NCBI GenBank assembly: GCA_021773835.1
Contig: JAJFJQ010000028.1
Coordinates: forward strand, 310,001 to 374,000
Source of the DNA: Gammaproteobacteria bacterium
GTDB lineage: Bacteria > Pseudomonadota > Gammaproteobacteria > Ga0077536
Direction of reading: 5' to 3'
Length of the DNA stretch: 64,000 bases
Positions 58,278 through 64,000 of the stretch are shown here, in pieces (the first letter of the stretch is position 1; each line of letters begins with the position of its first letter). The notes beneath the pieces are model-generated. The model was not told where the DNA came from. It searched no databases and saw only the letters and a program-made list of their open reading frames with translations. The position numbers and the translations under genes were made by a program.

Positions 58278-59459
58278 ATGTCTATGTATCACGGAATCTT
58301 GGAGCTCCCTTGGTGGGGCTACGTTATGGTCGCGTTAGGACTGACGCATATTACAATCGCCGCGGTCACGATCTATTTGCACCGCCACCAAGCTCATCGA
58401 GCGATCGAATTACATTTTCTACCGGCATTGTTCTTTCGTAGCTGGCTGTGGTTAACCACCGGTATGACGACGAAGAAGTGGACCGCTATCCATCGAAAGC
58501 ATCATGCCTTAGTCGATCGCGAAGGCGATCCGCATAGCCCCCAAACGCTAGGTTTAAAGAAAGTCTTGCGCGAGGGTGCAGAACTTTATCGGGCCGCCGG
58601 TAAGGATCCCGAGATAATCGAGGCCTACGGGTATGGCACACCCACGGATTGGCTCGAACGAAAAATATTTGAGCCGCATGATCGGATCGGCATTTTTATG
58701 ATGTTGGCTATCGATATCGTCTTGTTTGGTCCTATTGGCCTGACCATATGGGCTGTCCAGATGGCGTGGATACCTATTTTTGCCGCAGGTATCGTCAACG
58801 GCATAGGTCATTGGAGTGGCTACCGGAATTTCGAAACGGCCGACGCGTCGACCAATTTCGCCCCGTGGGGAGTTCTCATAGGCGGCGAGGAGCTGCACAA
58901 CAACCATCATGCGTTTGCGAGTTCAGCACGTTTTTCGAGCAAATCGTGGGAGTTCGACGTTGGCTGGCTCTATATCCGTGGGCTGGCTGCGATGCGCTTA
59001 GCCAAAGTAAAAAAACTGGCGCCAGTACCGTATTATGACCATGCGAAAGCAATGGTTGATTTAGATACCTTAAGCGCCGTTATAAGCGGGCGTTTTCACG
59101 TGATGGCGGATTACGCCAAGCATGTTATTAAGCAAGTCCACCGGGAAGAAGTTAAAAACGCCGGCGTCGCGGGGCGGAAAGTACTTAAACCAACGCGCGC
59201 GCTGCTGGTGAAAGAACAATCTCTAATGGACGAAAAGCAACGCACACTACTCCAAACCTGCCTTCAACACAGCGCGGCCCTCGCCGAGGTCTACGAATTT
59301 CGCCAACAGCTACAACAGATATTTTCCGAGCGAAGCGCGACCCCGGAACGTTTGCTCCTGCAACTGCAGGAATGGTGTCGACGTGCCGAGGCGACCGGTA
59401 TTGCGGCACTTGAAGACTTTGCGATTTCAATGCGCTGTTATTCGCTAGTGCGCGCATAA
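58278..59459 (+). CDS. Membrane fatty-acid desaturase
   Basis: 393 residues from ATG 58278 (MSMYHGILELPWWGYV); a GTG at 58233 adds 15 basic residues. Three histidine boxes of the di-iron desaturases: HRHQAH, HRKHHALVDREGDPH and HNNHHAF, with WLTTGMTTKKWTAIH between. Four membrane segments. It introduces a double bond into acyl chains, adjusting membrane fluidity. A C-terminal extension of about 120 residues is charged and helical. A strong hairpin follows the stop. Confidence 0.9.
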   Translation: MSMYHGILELPWWGYVMVALGLTHITIAAVTIYLHRHQAHRAIELHFLPALFFRSWLWLTTGMTTKKWTAIHRKHHALVDREGDPHSPQTLGLKKVLREGAELYRAAGKDPEIIEAYGYGTPTDWLERKIFEPHDRIGIFMMLAIDIVLFGPIGLTIWAVQMAWIPIFAAGIVNGIGHWSGYRNFETADASTNFAPWGVLIGGEELHNNHHAFASSARFSSKSWEFDVGWLYIRGLAAMRLAKVKKLAPVPYYDHAKAMVDLDTLSAVISGRFHVMADYAKHVIKQVHREEVKNAGVAGRKVLKPTRALLVKEQSLMDEKQRTLLQTCLQHSAALAEVYEFRQQLQQIFSERSATPERLLLQLQEWCRRAEATGIAALEDFAISMRCYSLVRA

Positions 59460-59460
59460 A

Positions 59461-59485
59461 AAAGCCCGCAAATTAAGCGGGCTTT
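59461..59485. terminator. Bidirectional rho-independent terminator
   Basis: AAAGCCCGC (59461-59469), 7-base loop, GCGGGCTTT (59477-59485): a perfect 9-bp stem. On the minus strand it runs on into TTTTTT, so it ends the rpmB-rpmG transcript; on the plus strand it sits 1 base after the desaturase stop. Confidence 0.85.
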
Positions 59486-59510
59486 GATCGCGGGTGGGCA
59501 GGCAGGCTGC

Positions 59511-59666
59511 TTATTTAATTTTTGCTTCCTTGTACGGCACGTGCTTACGCACCACGGGATCATATTTGTTGCGCTCCAGTTTTTCAGGATGCGTGCGCTT
59601 GTTCTTTGCCGTCGTGTAGTAGTGCCCGGTACCCGCCGAGGAGACAAGTTTGATTTTTTCCAGCAT
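59511..59666 (-). CDS. rpmG: 50S ribosomal protein L33
   Basis: 51 codons, ATG 59666 to TAA 59511. [19 protein letters not shown], then [19 protein letters not shown] and [11 protein letters not shown]33 throughout. The usual leading MAKGIR is shortened. No zinc-binding cysteines, so it is the C-minus (zinc-free) form. AAGGGG upstream; 11 bases after rpmB. Confidence 0.96.
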   Translation of the reverse strand: MLEKIKLVSSAGTGHYYTTAKNKRTHPEKLERNKYDPVVRKHVPYKEAKIK

Positions 59667-59677
59667 GATGGCGCCCC

Positions 59678-59914
59678 TTAAATTCTGGTTCCTTTCGCAC
59701 GAATGTCGGCCAGGACTTTATCGATCCCTAGCTTATCAATGATGCGCAAACCTTTTGTGCTGATCCGAAGTTTGACCCAGCGGTTCTCACTTTCAACCCA
59801 AAAACGATGGACTTGAAGGTTCGGCAAGAATCGTCGACGAGTTTTATTATGTGCATGTGACACATTGTTTCCGGCGACGGGCCGTTTACCGGTGACCTGA
59901 CAAACGCGAGACAT
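59678..59914 (-). CDS. rpmB: 50S ribosomal protein L28
   Basis: 78 residues, the usual length: [20 protein letters not shown], then [17 protein letters not shown] and the C-terminal [19 protein letters not shown]. Zinc-free version apart from Cys5. First gene of rpmB-rpmG. Confidence 0.97.
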   Translation of the reverse strand: MSRVCQVTGKRPVAGNNVSHAHNKTRRRFLPNLQVHRFWVESENRWVKLRISTKGLRIIDKLGIDKVLADIRAKGTRI

Positions 59915-59947
59915 CTTAATTCCATACCTGTACCTGTGGGGCGCGCA

Positions 59948-59976
59948 ATTCTAGCGGTTTTCGCCGTACAGGCCAA
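59948..59976 (-). promoter_or_regulatory. Candidate promoter of rpmB-rpmG
   Basis: On the minus strand TTGGCC (59976-59971), 17 bases, TAGAAT (59953-59948), 34 bases before the rpmB ATG. The -10 is good, the -35 half-matches; position suits a ribosomal-protein promoter. Confidence 0.45.
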
Positions 59977-59991
59977 GTTCAAGCGCAGAGG

Positions 59992-60669
59992 TCACTCCAG
60001 CAGTCCGAGATCCGCAAAAGACGCGATTTCGTTGTTGGCGACGACTAGATGGTCTAAGACCCGGACATCGATCAGTTTCAAGGCCTGGCACAAAGTTCGT
60101 GTCAAACTGGCGTCAGCGGTACTCGGTTCGCTCACCCCGGAGGGGTGATTATGGGCAAATATAACTGCCGCGGCATTGATTTCGATGACTCGCCTCAATA
60201 CTTCGCGGGGATGCACGGTGGCGCTGTCGATCGTGCCAAGGGCAAGTGTTTCGAATGTAATTACGCGGTGCCGGGTATCTAGAAAGAGTGCGCAGAAGGC
60301 CTCCCGGGTCTTAAATCCAAGTTCGGCGATGAGGAAGCGCTTCGCCCCCGCAGCGTCCACGATGGGGCAGCCTAGCTCCATTTGATGGCGCAAAATGCGC
60401 CGCCCAATCTCAATACCCGCCTGTAATGCACAAAACTTTGCGTCGCCAAGGCCAGGAAATTTGGTAAATCGGTGTCGCTCCAGGGCTGCTAGCCTGGAGA
60501 TTCCGCCGGTAGCGGTCAGCACTGTGCGTGCTAGGTTCACGGCATCGGTTCCGGACACGCCGCGACCGAAGACGATCGCCAGTAGCTCAGCATCCGTCAA
60601 TGCCGCGATACCACGGTCGAAGAGTTTCTCGCGCGGCCGCTCAGCAGCGGGCCAATCCTTTATAGCCAT
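59992..60669 (-). CDS. radC: RadC family JAB-domain protein
   Basis: 225 residues from ATG 60669 (AAGGAAG upstream); an upstream in-frame start at 60690 lacks a site. N-terminal UPF0758 helix-hairpin-helix part (LTDAELLAIVFGRG, FPGLGDAKF) and the JAMM metal motif HNHPSG...D near 175-186. The historical repair role is not supported by later work; function is unclear. Divergent from coaBC. Confidence 0.93.
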   Translation of the reverse strand: MAIKDWPAAERPREKLFDRGIAALTDAELLAIVFGRGVSGTDAVNLARTVLTATGGISRLAALERHRFTKFPGLGDAKFCALQAGIEIGRRILRHQMELGCPIVDAAGAKRFLIAELGFKTREAFCALFLDTRHRVITFETLALGTIDSATVHPREVLRRVIEINAAAVIFAHNHPSGVSEPSTADASLTRTLCQALKLIDVRVLDHLVVANNEIASFADLGLLE

Positions 60670-60762
60670 GTAAACTTCCTTGTCTAACATGTTATTTTTA
60701 CGGTGTTTGGAGTATATGAATATCCTTCGTTCAGGTAAAATCGGCTGCCGAGCGAGGGACCC

Positions 60763-61977
60763 ATGAGCAACTTACACAACAAACGTATCGTTCTTATCGT
60801 AAGCGGAGGTATCGCTGCGTATAAGGCCTTGGAGCTGGTGCGGCGCCTACGGGACGATGGCGCCATGGTTCGGGTTGTGATGACTCAAGCCGCAACCCAG
60901 TTCGTCGGTGAATTAAGTTTCCAGGCACTTTCTGGTGAACCCGTGCACCGCGACCTGCTCGATGCGAACGCTGAAGCGGCGATGGGGCATATCGAATTAG
61001 CGCGCTGGGCCGATGCTGTCGTCGTCGCGCCCGCAACGGCCGATTTCATGGCGCGTTTGCGCTATGGGTTAGCCGATGACCTTGCAACAACGCTGTGTCT
61101 GGCGAGCGCCGTACCGCTCCTTCTTGCGCCCGCCATGAACCAGCAAATGTGGCAAAACCAGGCGACCCAAGAAAATGCTTCGACCTTGGCGGCCCGCGGT
61201 ATTCTGTCGATTGGCCCGGATTCAGGCCTTCAGGCGTGTGGTGAAATTGGGCCTGGACGCATGGCCGAGCCTGCGGCAATTACGACCGCGCTCAGTCAGT
61301 TATTTGCGACCGCCAGCATGGCCGGTCGGCGCGTCATGGTAACTGCTGGACCGACCCGCGAGGCGATCGACCCCGTGCGCTATTTGAGCAACCGTAGTTC
61401 AGGAAAAATGGGCTATGCCATCGCCCAGGCCGCGGTAGAAGCCGGTGCCGCGGTAACCCTGATTAGCGGCCCGGTCGCGCTGCATCCTCCCGCAGGCGTT
61501 CGGACGACTGACGTGGAATCGGCCGATCAGATGTTCAAGGCCGTGACCAGCGGCATCGATGAGATTGACATCTTTATCGCTTGCGCCGCGGTCGCAGACT
61601 ATTGCATCGAGGCCCCAAGCGCGCAAAAGCGAAAAAAGAATGACGAGAGTTTGAGCCTGACTCTAACCCCCACAAGGGATATACTACGCTCCGTCACAAC
61701 ACGGCCTAGCCCTCCGTTTGCGGTCGGATTTGCAGCGGAAACGGAGAACCTCGTTCTCAACGCACGTGCGAAACTCGAAGCCAAGTCGCTCGATATGATC
61801 GCGGCCAATGAGGTCGGTGGCCCAGGACTCGGGTTTGAAAGTAATGAAAACGAGTTACACGTGCTTTGGAATGGGGGCGAGCAGCGCTTGGCGAAAGCAC
61901 CGAAAGATTTGATAGCCAGGCAGCTAATTAGTCTCATCGCTGAATGCTACCGCCGCGGCCATGACGATATTCATTAA
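60763..61977 (+). CDS. coaBC: Bifunctional phosphopantothenoylcysteine decarboxylase/synthetase
   Basis: 404 residues. The N-terminal flavoprotein CoaC half has VSGGIAAYKALELVRRL, APAMNQQMW and the catalytic Cys in QACGEIGPGRM; the CoaB half begins VTAGPTREAIDPVRYLSNRSSGKMG. Second and third steps of CoA synthesis from pantothenate; coaD is at 51.8 kb. In Pseudomonas dut follows, but here the next gene is algC after 39 bases. Confidence 0.96.
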   Translation: MSNLHNKRIVLIVSGGIAAYKALELVRRLRDDGAMVRVVMTQAATQFVGELSFQALSGEPVHRDLLDANAEAAMGHIELARWADAVVVAPATADFMARLRYGLADDLATTLCLASAVPLLLAPAMNQQMWQNQATQENASTLAARGILSIGPDSGLQACGEIGPGRMAEPAAITTALSQLFATASMAGRRVMVTAGPTREAIDPVRYLSNRSSGKMGYAIAQAAVEAGAAVTLISGPVALHPPAGVRTTDVESADQMFKAVTSGIDEIDIFIACAAVADYCIEAPSAQKRKKNDESLSLTLTPTRDILRSVTTRPSPPFAVGFAAETENLVLNARAKLEAKSLDMIAANEVGGPGLGFESNENELHVLWNGGEQRLAKAPKDLIARQLISLIAECYRRGHDDIH

Positions 61978-62016
61978 CCGCGGTGGCTGCATACGTAATT
62001 TTGCTAACGCAATGCG

Positions 62017-64000
62017 ATGATTAAACTACCGTCACCCGAAGGCCTATCCGCCGCGCTCCCGAAACGTGAATTTATTCTCGCCGGTATCGGTGTGTTGGCG
62101 GTCATTTTGGTCGTGTACGGTATTTCTCAGGTCTATCAGAAAATTGATGCCGCCAAGCGCCAGGAGCAATTAAACGCCAATCAGGTCCTGGTTGAGGATC
62201 TGGCGCGCGAGTTCGGCGCCACCTTGGAGCCACCGCGGATTAAACTCAAAGCGCTGGCGCAGAAACCATCTATCGTCGCGGCGCTGAGTGCGGATAAAAA
62301 AACGCGCGATAAAGTCGCACTTGAGGAGCAATCGGAAATCCCCTTGGCCTTGCTGTTACGGCTATTGCCGCGGGGCGCAGATCACATCGATCCAGATTCG
62401 AAACCGCCGTTGACTTTCGCCTCGGTAGACATGCTGCATAGCGCCGCCGGAAGCGACAAAGATGTCAACGTAGAATTGCATTTAAGCGGCACCGAAAACG
62501 AGCACGTCGTGATGATCCAGCGAGTGCCATTAAGCGGGCCAGTCGTTGGGTTCTTACATCTCAGCTTGAGTTCCGACGCGGTTAAGGCTGCCGTACTAGA
62601 TAATGCCCCGGGTGTTGGAGAAGTTGAAGTTCGCCAACCAGTACCAAAGGCGGCACCGCTAATCATCGCAAAGTCCGGCTCGGCAAGTGGTGACTTTCCG
62701 GCGGCCCTCAGCGGGATCCGCGGCACAAAATGGGTCGTTTCCTACCGTACCGGTGACGCCGGCGCAAACACCGGATCAGGCTTTGGCGGAATTGTATCGA
62801 TCGTGGGGATACTGGCAGTGCTCGGTGCCGTTATGGGCTTGATCGTGTTCGCCCGCGGCCGCCTTAATCAATCCGTAGCGTCGAGTGCGGTGACCTATCA
62901 AGGCGCAATCAAATCCATCCTCGAAGGCGCACACCCTGGCCTTGAGCAGTTACTCCCTGGGATGGCGGGCACCGGCCCGGTTGAATTCGGATCGATGTCT
63001 GAGGGGCTCGAGGGGGACGACATCACAACGTTCAGTAAACCGCAGGCAGAGGCTGGTTCAGAGGACCCCACGGTTCCTCAGACAATTGATATTACTCAAG
63101 ACGGCCCGCCCACTGGGATCGAAGTAGTGGAGGAGCCCGCCATCGACCAAGGCGTCGAAATTGACCCTTCGATATTTCGGAGCTATGACATCCGTGGCGT
63201 GGTTGGTGAGACATTGACGCTCGAAGGGGTGTACGAGATTGGGCGGGCGCTTGGATCAGAGGCGGCGGCCCGCGGACAGCAGAGCATCGTCACAGCTCGC
63301 GATGGGCGAAACTCCAGTCAGGAATTACGCGATGCCCTAATCGAAGGCCTTCGCGACGCCGGGCGCGACGTGCTCGATATCGGCCTAACGCCAACACCAG
63401 TACTGTACTTCGCTACGCATTATCTGGACACCCACAGTGGCGTAATGATCACCGGAAGTCACAATCCACCGGAATACAACGGACTGAAAATTGTACTCGA
63501 CGGTGAAACGCTGTCCGGTGAAGCAATCCAAGCGATTCGTTCGCGGGTGGAAACACAGGACTACACGGTCGGCGAAGGGACGATGCAATCCACCGAAATT
63601 ATTCCCGATTACATCAGGCGAATCAGCGAAGAGATCCCGGTGTCCTTGGGCAACGCTCTCAAAGTGGTGGTCGACTGTGGGAATAGCGTGCCGGGAATAG
63701 CGGCGCCGCATATATTACGCGCGATCGGTCACGACGTGATCGAACTGTTCTGTGAGGTCGACGGAAATTTCCCTAACCATCATCCCGACCCGAGCCAGCC
63801 GGAAAACCTTCGTGATTTGATTCAAATGGTGCAAGACGAAGACGCGGATCTTGGTCTGGCATTCGATGGCGACGGCGATCGACTTGGGGTCGTCGATACG
63901 CAAGGCAATATTATCTGGCCGGATCGGCAAATGATATTGTTCGCCCGCGATGTGTTGTCGCGTAATCCCGGCGCGAAAATCATCTACGACGTGAAGTGTT
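62017..64000 (+). CDS. algC: Phosphomannomutase/phosphoglucomutase AlgC, long membrane-anchored form (3' end missing)
   Basis: 661 codons visible; it runs off the window. ATG 62017 is chosen because the frame is open from there and begins with a membrane segment (FILAGIGVLAVILVVYGI, about 19-37). An extracytoplasmic domain of about 210 residues, a second membrane segment (about 250-272) and an acidic linker lead to the mutase domain near residue 382 (IFRSYDIRGVVG). Phosphoserine loop TGSHNPPEYNG near 478-488 and Mg loop DGDGDR near 618. It interconverts sugar 1- and 6-phosphates for LPS, alginate-type and nucleotide-sugar synthesis. The long N-terminal form is known from Pseudomonas. Confidence 0.92.
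   Translation, partial: MIKLPSPEGLSAALPKREFILAGIGVLAVILVVYGISQVYQKIDAAKRQEQLNANQVLVEDLAREFGATLEPPRIKLKALAQKPSIVAALSADKKTRDKVALEEQSEIPLALLLRLLPRGADHIDPDSKPPLTFASVDMLHSAAGSDKDVNVELHLSGTENEHVVMIQRVPLSGPVVGFLHLSLSSDAVKAAVLDNAPGVGEVEVRQPVPKAAPLIIAKSGSASGDFPAALSGIRGTKWVVSYRTGDAGANTGSGFGGIVSIVGILAVLGAVMGLIVFARGRLNQSVASSAVTYQGAIKSILEGAHPGLEQLLPGMAGTGPVEFGSMSEGLEGDDITTFSKPQAEAGSEDPTVPQTIDITQDGPPTGIEVVEEPAIDQGVEIDPSIFRSYDIRGVVGETLTLEGVYEIGRALGSEAAARGQQSIVTARDGRNSSQELRDALIEGLRDAGRDVLDIGLTPTPVLYFATHYLDTHSGVMITGSHNPPEYNGLKIVLDGETLSGEAIQAIRSRVETQDYTVGEGTMQSTEIIPDYIRRISEEIPVSLGNALKVVVDCGNSVPGIAAPHILRAIGHDVIELFCEVDGNFPNHHPDPSQPENLRDLIQMVQDEDADLGLAFDGDGDRLGVVDTQGNIIWPDRQMILFARDVLSRNPGAKIIYDVKC

Overview
This window is chromosomal DNA from a gammaproteobacterium and contains the replication origin. 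The evidence is the order rpmH-rnpA-yidC-mnmE to the left and dnaA-dnaN-recF-gyrB to the right of a cluster of DnaA boxes. Two perfect 16-bp parS palindromes of the Pseudomonas type lie inside recF. Several blocks keep a gene order I recall from Pseudomonas: glnE-ilvE next to surface-glycan genes; rpoH-ftsX-ftsE-ftsY-M16-M16-rsmD-coaD-ferredoxin-ggt-mutM; rpmG-rpmB-radC-coaBC-algC. Many details differ (no groESL after fxsA, no bioH in the bio operon, no dut between coaBC and algC, no yidD between rnpA and yidC), so it is probably a deep-branching or uncultured gammaproteobacterium. I see no phage, transposon, CRISPR, rRNA or tRNA gene.

Layout. 0-3 kb: the 5' end of dsbD (minus), fxsA, then an overlapping pair encoding a zinc metallopeptidase and an ATP-grasp ligase. 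3-7 kb: a TPR/beta-barrel outer-membrane protein resembling Slam translocons, followed by an 801-residue exported FecR-domain protein whose C-terminal half looks like two TbpB-type barrels; this may be an undescribed type XI-like secretion pair. 7-18.3 kb: glnE, ilvE and a surface-glycan locus with an ELM1-like protein, two GT4 and three GT9 glycosyltransferases, a sulfotransferase-like protein and a DUF6165 protein. 18.4-21.4 kb: an exported trypsin-like protease, an FHA membrane protein and a small exported protein. 21.7-28.3 kb: a five-gene aa3-type cytochrome oxidase operon (subunit II with two cytochrome c domains, subunit I, two subunit III-like proteins, subunit IV), a periplasmic/membrane protein of unknown role, and a convergent subunit II paralogue that has lost the CuA ligands.

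28.4-38.3 kb is the origin region. 38.3-42.8 kb: comF (minus) and bioBFCD. 43-44.7 kb: heme O synthase and an unrecognised membrane protein. 44.7-48.2 kb: rpoH, preceded by a perfect CIRCE operator, then ftsX-ftsE-ftsY (all minus). 48.4-54.3 kb: an active/inactive M16 peptidase pair, rsmD, coaD, a 2x[4Fe-4S] ferredoxin and ggt. 54.3-58.1 kb (minus): a GldA/F/G-like ABC transporter overlapping mutM. 58.3-64 kb: a fatty-acid desaturase, rpmB-rpmG, radC, coaBC and the start of a long membrane-anchored algC that runs off the window.

The genes combine replication and segregation (dnaA/dnaN/recF/gyrB, parS), envelope biogenesis (yidC, ftsEX-ftsY, glycan locus, Slam-like pair), respiration (cox, ctaB) and cofactor synthesis (biotin, CoA). 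Protein assignments rest on reading motifs by eye; no database search was possible.
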